This document shows positions 56,886-63,982 of a stretch of DNA of 64,000 bases, in pieces. The position numbers and the translations under genes were made by a program. Origin of the DNA: Kibdelosporangium banguiense (GTDB lineage: Bacteria > Actinomycetota > Actinomycetes > Mycobacteriales > Pseudonocardiaceae); NCBI RefSeq assembly GCF_017876405.1, contig NZ_JAGINW010000001.1, forward strand, positions 12,723,203 through 12,787,202. The letters are read 5' to 3'. Below the pieces are notes generated by a model. That model was not told the DNA's origin, made no database searches, and saw only the letters and a program-made list of their open reading frames with translations. Positions within the stretch are counted from its first letter, which is position 1; the number at the start of each line of letters is the position of its first letter.

Positions 56886-57697
56886 AGTCGGTCCCGCTGA
56901 GACTCGGACGCGGCAGGCTGCTCGAACAGCGCGCCGTCCTGCTCGTCGACGAGGTCCGCGTCGACCGGCTCCCCCAGGTCTGGCGCGGCCCCGTGCCGGT
57001 TCAACTGGTCGAGCTCGGCGAGCATCGCGGCCTCGTCCTGCGCCAGCGCAATGTTGTCCTCGCGCACCTGCTCGGCGAGCACCTCGTCCCGATCGGCGCG
57101 CTGCTGGTCGGTCCGCTCGGCGACCACGGTCGCGAGCGTTGGCCGCTCCGGTTCGAGCTCGCCCGGCTCGGCGTCGGTGAAGCCGAGCGCGATTTCCGGG
57201 CACAGGAAGGTGCACGCGCGGCCGGTCGCGCGCCACATCAGCATGCGCTCCGGGTGGTTCTGCCAGATGTCCTTTTTGGTCAGACCTGCGCGCTTGGCCT
57301 GCTCGATGGTGTAGGTCTCGGTGTGCGACTCTCCTGTGTCGCCGCGGGTGACCTTGACGGTGGCGTGCTGGGCGTCGTTCTCCAGGACGGTGATCCGGTG
57401 CCCGGCCTTGCGGGCGAGCGCAAGCCACGTTTGCCCTGCGAGGGAGGGTCGGCCGTTGACGACGTAGACGCCCTGCATGGCCTGCATCGGGGCGAGTCCG
57501 AGTTCCTGCCCGTACATCAGGATCACGAGCACGTCGGACGGCTTGCCGCGCAAGTCCTTCGGGATAAGGCTGGAAACGGCTAGGTTCTTCGCCAGCCGGA
57601 ACGCGGTGTCAAAGTCGGACTGTCGGCCGCCGAGCGCAATCGGAGCGCGGCGCGGCTGCTGCTCGGTCGTCGCAACCTCGGTGTTGGTCGTGCTCAT
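56882..57697 (-). CDS. recT: RecT-like single-strand annealing protein
   Basis: 271 aa from ATG 57697 (ATGA overlap). Conserved core: FRLAKNLAVSSLIPKDLRG, VLVILMYGQELGLAPMQAMQ, GVYVVNGRPSLAGQTWLALA, HPERMLMWRATGRACTFLCP; acidic C-terminus. Promotes annealing of ssDNA during phage recombination. Confidence 0.9.
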   Translation of the reverse strand: MSTTNTEVATTEQQPRRAPIALGGRQSDFDTAFRLAKNLAVSSLIPKDLRGKPSDVLVILMYGQELGLAPMQAMQGVYVVNGRPSLAGQTWLALARKAGHRITVLENDAQHATVKVTRGDTGESHTETYTIEQAKRAGLTKKDIWQNHPERMLMWRATGRACTFLCPEIALGFTDAEPGELEPERPTLATVVAERTDQQRADRDEVLAEQVREDNIALAQDEAAMLAELDQLNRHGAAPDLGEPVDADLVDEQDGALFEQPAASESQRDRL

Positions 57698-57837
57698 TTC
57701 TTCTTTCCGTCCTTCGGCTTGGGTGCGTTGTCTTTGAGCAGCTGGTCGAGTTCCTGCTCGGTCTTCGCCCGTTCGCTCTCCTGCTTGCCGACGACCAGAT
57801 CGGTGGCCTTTTCGGTGAGCCATTTCCCGAGTCCCAT
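57694..57837 (-). CDS. 47-aa charged helical peptide
   Basis: ATG 57837 in TGATG overlap with the upstream stop, and an ATGA overlap with recT. Starts GLGKWLTEKATDLVVGK, then Glu/Lys-rich. Unknown, but coupling on both sides supports it as a real gene. Confidence 0.65.
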   Translation of the reverse strand: MGLGKWLTEKATDLVVGKQESERAKTEQELDQLLKDNAPKPKDGKKK

Positions 57838-58142
57838 CAGGCGGCCACCTCGACCCGGATCGGCTTGCGCGAGCGCGGGTCCTGCTCGGCGACCGCGCGC
57901 AAGATCACGTCCGCAGCGCAGTTCTCGGGGCAGATCTCCTTGAGCCGGATCGGCTCGATGTCGTCGATGTCCTCGGTCGGTTCGCCGTAGACCCGCACGG
58001 TGGCGAGGGCTCCGGCCTCGCCGCACCACTCGCACTGCTGCGGTTCGCCGTAGTCGTGGTCCGGCACGATCTCGACACCCCGGAACGGCTGAGCGAGCAG
58101 GGTTTCCAACGTCCATACAGACGTGGCGTAGGCTGTCGTCAT
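57837..58142 (-). CDS. Early protein with zinc-type cysteines, first gene after the Cro-like gene
   Basis: 101 aa from ATG 58142. GTG 58223 is in frame, but translation from there would read through a 10-bp hairpin, so it is not preferred. Contains PQQCEWCGEAGALATV and ICPENCA (likely zinc), plus VWTLETLLAQPFRGVEIVPD. Unknown function. Confidence 0.7.
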   Translation of the reverse strand: MTTAYATSVWTLETLLAQPFRGVEIVPDHDYGEPQQCEWCGEAGALATVRVYGEPTEDIDDIEPIRLKEICPENCAADVILRAVAEQDPRSRKPIRVEVAA

Positions 58143-58171
58143 CGATCGGATTCCGATCTGATCGTCTCCCT

Positions 58172-58208
58172 GAAAGCCCCGTCGGCCGGCCAGCTGCGCG
58201 GGGCTTTC
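58172..58208 (-). terminator. 10-bp hairpin after the Cro-like gene
   Basis: GAAAGCCCCG (58172-58181) pairs with CGGGGCTTTC (58199-58208), 17-nt loop. Probably attenuates transcription between the Cro-like gene and the early operon, an obvious place for antitermination control. Confidence 0.7.
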
Positions 58209-58219
58209 GCTTGTCGTGG

Positions 58220-58453
58220 TCACTGCTCGGCCTCGCCGAGCACCTCGAACAGGTCCTCGAACTTCTGCCGCGGCAGGGCGGCGAGTGCTCCGGCGATGAA
58301 CGCGCCGCCGGGCCGGATCTCGTCGGCGAGTACGCGGACGACGGTGGACCGGGCCACTCCCATTGCCTTGGCGAGCGCGTAGTCGGAGCTGTAGCCCGCT
58401 TCGGTGCGCGCGACGGCGAACCCGGTTTTGCGGACCTTGATCTCTTGCGGCAT
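58220..58453 (-). CDS. Cro-like HTH protein
   Basis: 77 aa from ATG 58453 (SD GAGGTGGAG). Small HTH protein: GYSSDYALAKAMGVARSTVVR is the DNA-reading part, followed by IAGALAALPRQKFEDLFEVL. First gene leftward from the operator cluster, facing the repressor, so a Cro equivalent or early activator; excisionase is the alternative. Confidence 0.8.
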   Translation of the reverse strand: MPQEIKVRKTGFAVARTEAGYSSDYALAKAMGVARSTVVRVLADEIRPGGAFIAGALAALPRQKFEDLFEVLGEAEQ

Positions 58454-58484
58454 CTCCACCTCGCGTTTCGTGCGGGGAGCAACG

Positions 58485-58504
58485 GTTTCGTGCTCGAACG
58501 AAAC
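58485..58504. promoter_or_regulatory. Immunity operator site, GTTTCGT-N6-ACGAAAC
   Basis: Perfect 7-bp dyad (58485-58491 / 58498-58504), centre GCTCGA. Overlaps the -10 of the leftward early promoter. Confidence 0.65.
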
Positions 58505-58531
58505 ACTACGTGGTGCCGTGCGCGGGCGCAA
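58503..58531 (-). promoter_or_regulatory. Predicted leftward early promoter
   Basis: -35 TTGCGC (58531-58526), 17-bp spacer, -10 TAGTGT (58508-58503), driving the Cro-like gene and early operon. The -35 is inside one operator and the -10 touches another. Confidence 0.6.
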
Positions 58532-58552
58532 CACTCGGTTCGCGGACGCAAC
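58513..58552. promoter_or_regulatory. Two adjacent immunity operator sites
   Basis: 20-bp units at 58513-58532 (GTGCCGT-N6-GCGCAAC) and 58533-58552 (ACTCGGT-N6-ACGCAAC), directly abutting. One arm in each is the conserved (A/G)CGCAAC half-site, the other is degenerate. Confidence 0.6.
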
Positions 58553-58658
58553 AGACGAGCCGCGTTAGCGTCGGTACTTGTGATTACGCCGAACGGCCTA
58601 CAGGTGCACAGGTGTTCGTCGCCCACCAGCGGCATTCAGTGCCGTGCGCCTAGCAAAC

Positions 58659-58678
58659 GTTGCGTGCGAGCACGTAGC
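58659..58678. promoter_or_regulatory. Operator site at the repressor promoter
   Basis: GTTGCGT (58659-58665), centre GCGAGC, ACGTAGC (58672-58678). It covers the -10-like TAGCAT (58675-58680) of the rightward repressor gene, suggesting autoregulation. The ATG lies 8 nt after that hexamer, so the mRNA may be leaderless. Confidence 0.6.
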
Positions 58679-58688
58679 ATCGACGTCT

Positions 58689-59102
58689 ATGGGTGACTCC
58701 ACGCAATGGTGGAACTACGTCCAGCGCCGACTAGATCAGCTGGACTGGAACACGACTGCCTTCGAACGAGCATCAGGCATCAACCGCAGCCGCCTGGTCG
58801 CCTGGCGCAACGGCGCCGCCGTCAGCGTCGAAAACGCGCGAGCCGTCGCAGCAGCTTTCAGCGACCCAATCCTCTCGGTCCTCGTCGCCGCCGGCATCCT
58901 CACGCCAGCCGAGGCGGGCCAGCCGGCCGAACCCATCCTGGACGCAGCGTCACTCAGCGCAGAGGAACTCGCAAACGAGGTACGGCGGCGACTGCTGGAG
59001 ACCCACGCGCCAACGGCCAGTGAGGTAGTTGCTGACAGTCACCGCTACACGTCGCGACGCAAGAGTCCAAAGGCCTCACAAGGTCGCCAGACCGGGCCGT
59101 AG
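58689..59102 (+). CDS. Immunity repressor (putative)
   Basis: 137 aa from ATG 58689; no SD, consistent with a leaderless transcript. HTH at about residues 15-55 (TAFERASGINRSRLVAWRNG), then VENARAVAAAF and a C-terminal helical region (SLSAEELANEVRRRLLE) with a basic tail. Divergent from the Cro-like gene across the operators. Most probable phage repressor, though a DUF5753 regulator also exists at the other end. Confidence 0.82.
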   Translation: MGDSTQWWNYVQRRLDQLDWNTTAFERASGINRSRLVAWRNGAAVSVENARAVAAAFSDPILSVLVAAGILTPAEAGQPAEPILDAASLSAEELANEVRRRLLETHAPTASEVVADSHRYTSRRKSPKASQGRQTGP

Positions 59103-59232
59103 AGTCCCAAAAGGACCGCGATCCTGCACCTTCTGACGTGGGAAAACAACTCGAAACCGGAAAATTGCTCCAAATGGGTGTATAGCCTTTATATGAGTAA
59201 CGCGGCGTAGTGCGCAGACCGACGAATCGGGC

Positions 59233-59547
59233 ATGACCGATCTTCTGGGGGCGCTCATCGCGCTGCAAACCGCGATCGCCGCAGCTGGCACCATCCGGAT
59301 CTCTCACACCGCGATCGACGACATGGCGTGGGTCGTCGACCACGCCACCGGCACCATCCATCTCGACCCGGACCTGCCCACGGACGAGTGGTACGCCGCA
59401 CTTCACGAAGGCCTCGACGCCCTCGCAAGTCGAGCAAGGGCGAGTCGAGGCGACCCGTTCGGCATGGAGGCCTTCGGGCCGGTTACGGCGGACGGTGCAC
59501 GGGTAATCCCGATGCGGCCGAGGCTGAGACTGATTGACGGACCTTGA
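59233..59547 (+). CDS. Immunity-associated protein, possible degenerate ImmA-like
   Basis: 104 aa, ATG without SD. Contains HTAIDDMAWVVDHATGTIHL and WYAALHEGLDALASRA. Position behind the repressor and the pattern 'V-D-x-x-T-G-T-I-x-L ... A-L-H-E' recall ImmA/IrrE-type proteases, but the HExxH zinc motif is not complete (HEGLD). AT-rich leader at 59160-59205. May modify repressor function without proteolysis. Confidence 0.65.
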   Translation: MTDLLGALIALQTAIAAAGTIRISHTAIDDMAWVVDHATGTIHLDPDLPTDEWYAALHEGLDALASRARASRGDPFGMEAFGPVTADGARVIPMRPRLRLIDGP

Positions 59548-59583
59548 TCGTTTAGCGATCCCCTCATTCGGCTAGTTGCGCTC

Positions 59584-59615
59584 CCCGCTATCCTGGTAAA
59601 CGACCAGATAGCGGG
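59584..59615 (+). terminator. Hairpin at the right prophage end
   Basis: CCCGCTATC (59584-59592) with GATAGCGGG (59607-59615) and further inner pairing (CTGG/CCAG, one bulge), 7-nt loop. Insulates phage and host transcription 14 bp before attR. Confidence 0.75.
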
Positions 59616-59629
59616 CCGCTCACGGCTAG

Positions 59630-59677
59630 CCTCCCTTACAAGGAGGGGGTCGCAGGTTCGAAACCTGCTACGCCCAC
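59630..59677 (+). repeat. attR core (48 bp), tRNA-Val 3' remnant
   Basis: Identical to 17578-17625. It holds the 3' half of tRNA-Val and is followed by CGGG, the original host flank (no encoded CCA). Not a functional tRNA. Confidence 0.95.
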
Positions 59678-60049
59678 GGGCTCGGGTGACGTGTGCTCGC
59701 GGAGAGCGCGAGCCGGGTCGCCCGTCCGATGTTGGGGGGCCGAGCCCCCAAGCCCCCCACGTGCGGCCTTCGGCCGCCCCGCTTTTCGCTGTGGCTTCTC
59801 ACTCACTTGCGCGCTTCGCGCGCCTCGCTCTCCAGCGTGGCTCTTCACTCACTTGCGCACTTCGTGCGCTTTGGGTTCCAGCGTGGTTGGGCGCTTTTGG
59901 GTGAGGGCTTCTGTTCTTTTGCGGTCACGCTTTTGGATGGTTGTGCGGGGTTTTTGTGGTGATCATTGGGGGGTTTCCTGTGAGGCGAGGGATTGTTGTC
60001 GCCTGTTTTGCTGGACTGCCTGTCATGAGCATGGTCGGATGCGGCGGTG
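59678..60049. other. Host spacer after attR with repeats
   Basis: No convincing gene. Holds a G/C palindromic stretch near 59735-59780 and the tandem repeat below; the many open frames are low-complexity. Confidence 0.5.
59792..59883 (+). repeat. Imperfect 46-bp tandem repeat (two units)
   Basis: Units 59792-59837 and 59838-59883, each starting TGGCT and containing CACTCACTTGCGC, a small hairpin (GCGCTTCGCGC in unit 1, GCACTTCGTGC in unit 2, with compensatory changes), and ending CCAGCG. A third partial start follows. Confidence 0.7.
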
Positions 60050-60277
60050 ATGCGCGCCGACCGTGACGCCTTGCACCAGCTCTACGCTGCGGTCCGCGGC
60101 AGGTCCGGGAGCCGGCGGCGCAGCCTCCCACTGTCCGCGATCGACCTCACCGACCGAGGACGGGTCCTCACGTTCCTCACCATGAATCCCAGTACCGGCC
60201 AGAAGCAGATCAACCTCGTGCCCGGCACGCGAGCGAACCTGGCCTCGGTCCTGAAGGCCACCTGCGACGGTCTTTGA
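60050..60277 (+). CDS. Small hypothetical protein
   Basis: 75 aa from ATG 60050 (GTG/ATG alternatives nearby). RDALHQLYAAVRGRSGSRRR then LTDRGRVLTFLTMNPSTG. Typical GC codon use; no family recognised and weak ribosome site. Confidence 0.45.
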   Translation: MRADRDALHQLYAAVRGRSGSRRRSLPLSAIDLTDRGRVLTFLTMNPSTGQKQINLVPGTRANLASVLKATCDGL

Positions 60278-60383
60278 CGTGCCGTTCCCGTTGATCTGTC
60301 CTGTCTGTTGTCGCCTGTTTCACAGGGTTGCGGAGTGCACTCCAGGGGGATGATGGGAGGACCTATGACTTCCTGGGGGTGGC

Positions 60384-61787
60384 ATGACGGAGACGGCCCA
60401 GCGTGCTGTCGGGCTGCGGTCCGAACGGGGGCCGGTGCTCGGCTCGATCATGCTGTCGACGGCGCTGGTGGCGCTGGACAGCACGATCATCGCCACCGCG
60501 GTGCCGTCGATCGTCGGGGATCTGGGTGGTTTCACGCAGTTCCCGTGGCTTTTCTCCATTTATCTGCTGACCCAGGCGGTCACCGTCCCGCTGTACGGCA
60601 AGTTCGCGGATCTGTTCGGGCGCAAACCGGTCGTGCTGTTCGGGATCGGGGTTTTCCTGCTCGGATCCGTGCTCTGCGGAGTCGCGTGGAGCATGCCGGT
60701 GCTCATCGTCGCGCGTGCCGTTCAGGGAATCGGAGCCGGTGCCGTCCAGCCGATCAGCATGACAATGCTGGGTGATCTGTACACATTGGAGGAACGGGCC
60801 CGCGTGCAGGGCTACGTGACCAGTGTGTGGGCCGCCGCCTCATTGGTCGGGCCCGCGCTGGGTGGCGTGTTCTCCGACTACATCTCCTGGCGATGGATCT
60901 TCTTCGTGAACATCCCGTTCGGCGCGCTGGCGGTCTGGATGCTGGTCCGCGGCTTCCACGAGAAGATCGAGCGGCGGAAACACAGAATCGACTACACCGG
61001 ATCCGCCCTGTTGACCGTCGGATGTGCCCTGGTGCTGCTCGGGCTGCTCGAGGGCGGCATCGCGTGGGCGTGGGACTCGGTGCCGAGTGTGCTGATCTTC
61101 GCGGTCGGGATCGCGGTGCTGGTGGCGTTCGTGTTCGTCGAGCGCCGCGCCGCCGAACCGGTACTGCCGATGTGGGTCTTCAGCAACCGGACGCTGATCG
61201 GCGGCAACCTCATGGCGTTGATCGTCGGCGCCATGCTGATGGGCCTGACCTCCTACCTGCCGACCTTTGTCGAAAGCGTGATCGGCACCGGCGCCCTGGT
61301 CGCCGGCTTCGCCCTCGCCGCGATGACGATCGGCTGGCCCATCTCGGCCACCCTCGCCGGCCGCGTCTACATGCGGATAGGCATGCGGGACACCGCCCTG
61401 ATCGGCTCGGTCTTCGTCATCGCGGGCGCGGTCCTGGTCGCGCTGCTGGGCCGCGAAGCCCAGGTCTGGCAGGCGGCTGGGGCCGCGTTCGTGGTGGGCG
61501 TCGGCCTGGGCCTCTCCGCCAGCCCCACCCTCGTCGCCGTCCAGACGACCGTCGACTGGCAACGCCGGGGCGTGGCGACCGCGACCAACATGTTCGCCCG
61601 CTCAATCGGCAGCGCGATAGGCGTCGCGATCTTCGGCGCCATCGTCAACGGCACGCTCGCCGGCCGGACCCCCGACAAGGACACCCTGTACACCGGCATC
61701 CACAACGTCTTCCTCACGCTGATCGTCGTTGCGGTACTCAGCGTCGGCGCGTTGCTCCTGATGCCACGCCGGCCCCACAGCAGCTAG
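60384..61787 (+). CDS. MFS drug exporter, DHA2 (14-TM, EmrB/QacA type)
   Basis: 467 aa. About 14 hydrophobic helices; motif A PLYGKFADLFGRKPV, motif C-like VWAAASLVGPALGGVFSDYISWRWIF, and the helix-1 motif LDSTIIATAVPSI with the acidic residue D1 of DHA2 exporters. Probable proton antiport of drugs or metabolites. 3' end overlaps pnuC by 4 bp. Confidence 0.92.
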   Translation: MTETAQRAVGLRSERGPVLGSIMLSTALVALDSTIIATAVPSIVGDLGGFTQFPWLFSIYLLTQAVTVPLYGKFADLFGRKPVVLFGIGVFLLGSVLCGVAWSMPVLIVARAVQGIGAGAVQPISMTMLGDLYTLEERARVQGYVTSVWAAASLVGPALGGVFSDYISWRWIFFVNIPFGALAVWMLVRGFHEKIERRKHRIDYTGSALLTVGCALVLLGLLEGGIAWAWDSVPSVLIFAVGIAVLVAFVFVERRAAEPVLPMWVFSNRTLIGGNLMALIVGAMLMGLTSYLPTFVESVIGTGALVAGFALAAMTIGWPISATLAGRVYMRIGMRDTALIGSVFVIAGAVLVALLGREAQVWQAAGAAFVVGVGLGLSASPTLVAVQTTVDWQRRGVATATNMFARSIGSAIGVAIFGAIVNGTLAGRTPDKDTLYTGIHNVFLTLIVVAVLSVGALLLMPRRPHSS

Positions 61788-62407
61788 GTCGAGACGGCGG
61801 CCTTGGCGCGTTTGGCGTCGCGGGTCCAGGACAACCAGCCCCAGATCACCAGACCTGCGAAGATTGTGTAGATCAGGGCGCTGAACCAGAGGTTCGAGGC
61901 GATCTGCAAGGGCACACCCACCGCGTCGACGGCCAGCCAGACCAGCCAGAACTCGACAAGGCCCCGGCCCTGCAGGGCGAAGGCGACGACCGTTCCGACG
62001 AAGATTGCGGCGTCAGGCCAAGGTGCCCAAGAGGCATCGAGGGCGTCCAGCAGCAAGGCCGTGGCAACCGTCCCCAGAGCAAGAGCCGCCACGATCACCA
62101 GGAGCTCGCGGGGCGTCGAACGGCGGACCACGACGCCGAAGACGGGATCGCGGTGGCGGGTCCAGGCCCACCAGCCGTAGATGCTGATCAGCAGGATGAT
62201 GACCTGGCGTGCGGCCAGGCCGCCCAGGTGTGCCGAGATGTAGACGCTGAAGAGCATCACGGTCGCGGCCACTTGGACCGGCCACGTCCAGAGAGTGCGG
62301 TACTTGGCCAGGAACACCACGGCCAACGCACAGATCTGGCCGATCAGTTCGGCGTAGGACGTCCACTGCCCCAGCAGGGTGACACCGTGATCCAGAAAGA
62401 ACCGCAC
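61784..62407 (-). CDS. pnuC: Nicotinamide riboside/NMN transporter PnuC
   Basis: 207 aa from GTG 62407 (SD GAGGAGG). Seven or so helices; PnuC signatures near ISIYGWWAWTRHRDP in the middle and LVWLAVDAVGVPLQ later. Facilitates uptake of nicotinamide riboside, trapped in the cell by phosphorylation. It could also carry another vitamin (PnuT/PnuX type). Confidence 0.9.
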   Translation of the reverse strand: MRFFLDHGVTLLGQWTSYAELIGQICALAVVFLAKYRTLWTWPVQVAATVMLFSVYISAHLGGLAARQVIILLISIYGWWAWTRHRDPVFGVVVRRSTPRELLVIVAALALGTVATALLLDALDASWAPWPDAAIFVGTVVAFALQGRGLVEFWLVWLAVDAVGVPLQIASNLWFSALIYTIFAGLVIWGWLSWTRDAKRAKAAVST

Positions 62408-62602
62408 CCGAGCCTCCTCACCCCATTGCCTCTCAGCAACAGTGCTACCGCGCCGGGGTGTTCCGCGCCAGAGTGTGAGCTGCCTCTCCACCCCGGCGCC
62501 GATCGTCCCTTGTGGACACCTCGGTCCCACGATCGGGGGACACCGCTGGCGCGGTGATCAAGATCAGTCCATAGTGGATCTACCGGTGGGGACCGGGGAG
62601 AA

Positions 62603-62643
62603 GGCCCTCTGGAGTGCAGCGCACCACTACACTCCAGAGGGCC
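62603..62643. repeat. 14-bp inverted repeat (extragenic palindrome)
   Basis: GGCCCTCTGGAGTG (62603-62616) and its perfect complement (62630-62643), 13-nt loop. Confidence 0.8.
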
Positions 62644-62740
62644 TAGTACTTCGGCGCTTCGCACCTTCGCCGAACTTCCGTTCCGGACTCTTCGGGGGCA
62701 GCGCCCCCAAACCCCACTGGACTCCAGAGGGCCTAGTACT
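62631..62740 (+). repeat. Direct repeat ending CCTAGTACTT
   Basis: The 20-bp sequence at 62631-62650 recurs exactly at 62721-62740; the last copy is followed by the fasR leader. A GGGGGC/GCCCCC hairpin lies between them. Confidence 0.8.
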
Positions 62741-62773
62741 TTTCCCAGTATCGGCCCGTGCGAAGCTGGGCGG

Positions 62774-63982
62774 ATGAGAGCAGGAGCCGTTTCCGCCAGG
62801 ACGCTCGCCGAGCTGGAGCGGGCGTCGGGCAAGCTGGCCTCCGCCACCCTGGCCGCGATGGACTCGCAGTTCGCCTGGTTCAGCCGGATGCCCGCGGACC
62901 AACGGGCCAGCGTCCTGCTGATCGCGCAGTCCGGCGTCGCGGGGTTCACCGCATGGCTCAAGGACGAGAACGAAGCCCTGCGGCTGACCACCGACGCGTT
63001 CCGCGCCGCGCCGCGTGACCTGTCCCGGTGGATCAGCCTCCGGCAGACCGTCGAACTGGTGCGGGTCGCGTTGCAGGTGTTCGAAGGGCAAGTCCCTGAC
63101 CTGGCCGCGGACGCGACCGAGCGCGCGATCCTCAGTGAGGCGGTTCTGCGGTACGGCCGGGAAGTCGCGTTCGCCTCCGCCATGTCGTACGCCTCCGCCG
63201 CGGAGGCGCGGGGCGCTTGGGACGCGCGGCTGGAAGCTCTCGTCGTGGACGGCATCGTGCGTGGCGACGCCGAAGAAGCGCTGCTCTCACGTGCCGCGGC
63301 GCTTGGGTGGGATCCGGCAGCCGAGGCGACTGTGCTCGTGGGCAACAGGCCGTCGGATGACCCACCGACGGTCGTTTACGAAGTCCGTAGCCGTGCGGCG
63401 CGTGCCGGTCGCGCGGTCCTGCTGAGCGTGCAAGGCACCCGTCTTGTCGTCGTGCTCGCGGGGCCGACGGACGACCTGACTGGTGAAGAACGCCGTGGCC
63501 GCACGTCGAGCAAGGCTGTGCTGGACCGGATCACGGCAGCGTTCGGGGACGGTCCTGTCGTCGCGGGGCCGACCGTGGCAAGCCTTGCCGAGGCACACCG
63601 CAGTGCTGCCGATGCGCTGTCCGGCCTGCGTGCGGTGGTCGGCTGGCCGGCCGCGCCCCGGCCGGTAAGATCAACCGACCTGCTCCCCGAGCGGGCGCTC
63701 GCCGGTGATCCGGAGGCCGAATGGCAGCTGGTGGACCGGGTCGCGCGGCCGTTGGAGGACGCAGGCGGCTCGTTGCTCGAGACCGTGGACACGTATCTCG
63801 AGGTCGGCGGGGTCCTGGAGACGTGTGCCCGGCAGCTGTTCGTGCACCCGAACACAGTGCGCTACCGGCTGCGCCGGGTCGCGGAACTGACCGGCCGCAA
63901 CGCCAACGACCCGAGGGACTCGCTCGTGCTGCGGGTAGCCCTCGCGGTGGGGCGCCTGGCCAGGGCGAGGGGCCTGTGGTGA
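62774..63982 (+). CDS. fasR: PucR-type regulator, FasR-like
   Basis: 402 aa. C-terminal PucR HTH: LLETVDTYLEVGGVLETCAR and LFVHPNTVRYRLRRVAELTG, ending RVALAVGRLARARGLW. The N-terminal sensory part is helical. It overlaps the next start by 4 bp (GTGA), and that start reads like FabD. In Streptomyces the PucR-like FasR lies directly before fabD and activates fatty-acid synthesis genes; M. tuberculosis Rv2242 sits in the same place near aceE. Confidence 0.87.
   Translation: MRAGAVSARTLAELERASGKLASATLAAMDSQFAWFSRMPADQRASVLLIAQSGVAGFTAWLKDENEALRLTTDAFRAAPRDLSRWISLRQTVELVRVALQVFEGQVPDLAADATERAILSEAVLRYGREVAFASAMSYASAAEARGAWDARLEALVVDGIVRGDAEEALLSRAAALGWDPAAEATVLVGNRPSDDPPTVVYEVRSRAARAGRAVLLSVQGTRLVVVLAGPTDDLTGEERRGRTSSKAVLDRITAAFGDGPVVAGPTVASLAEAHRSAADALSGLRAVVGWPAAPRPVRSTDLLPERALAGDPEAEWQLVDRVARPLEDAGGSLLETVDTYLEVGGVLETCARQLFVHPNTVRYRLRRVAELTGRNANDPRDSLVLRVALAVGRLARARGLW

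Larger units (their letters stand above)
17578..59677. mobile_element. Complete-looking siphovirus prophage (about 42.1 kb)
   Basis: Bounded by 48-bp attL/attR in tRNA-Val. It carries an integrase, immunity region, recombination and replication genes, two methyltransferases, terminases, portal, capsid, tail chaperones with frameshift, tape measure and lysis genes. No broken core genes were seen, so it may be inducible. Most genes run leftward from the immunity region at the right end. A tape measure of 1017 aa suggests a tail of roughly 150 nm. Confidence 0.95.
62408..62773. other. Palindrome-rich intergenic region pnuC / fasR
   Basis: 366 bp without a gene. It contains an 11-bp inverted repeat (62450-62460/62489-62499), a 14-bp one (62603-62616/62630-62643), a G5C hairpin at 62694-62708 and a 20-bp direct repeat. 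Confidence 0.65.

Noticed and set aside
58143..58223. N-terminal extension of the 57837 gene from GTG 58223
   Set aside because: It would be translated from a 10-bp hairpin and adds residues unlike the rest; ATG 58142 is preferred.
59686..60050. Several overlapping ORFs next to attR
   Set aside because: They come from tandem repeats and palindromes and lack ribosome sites.
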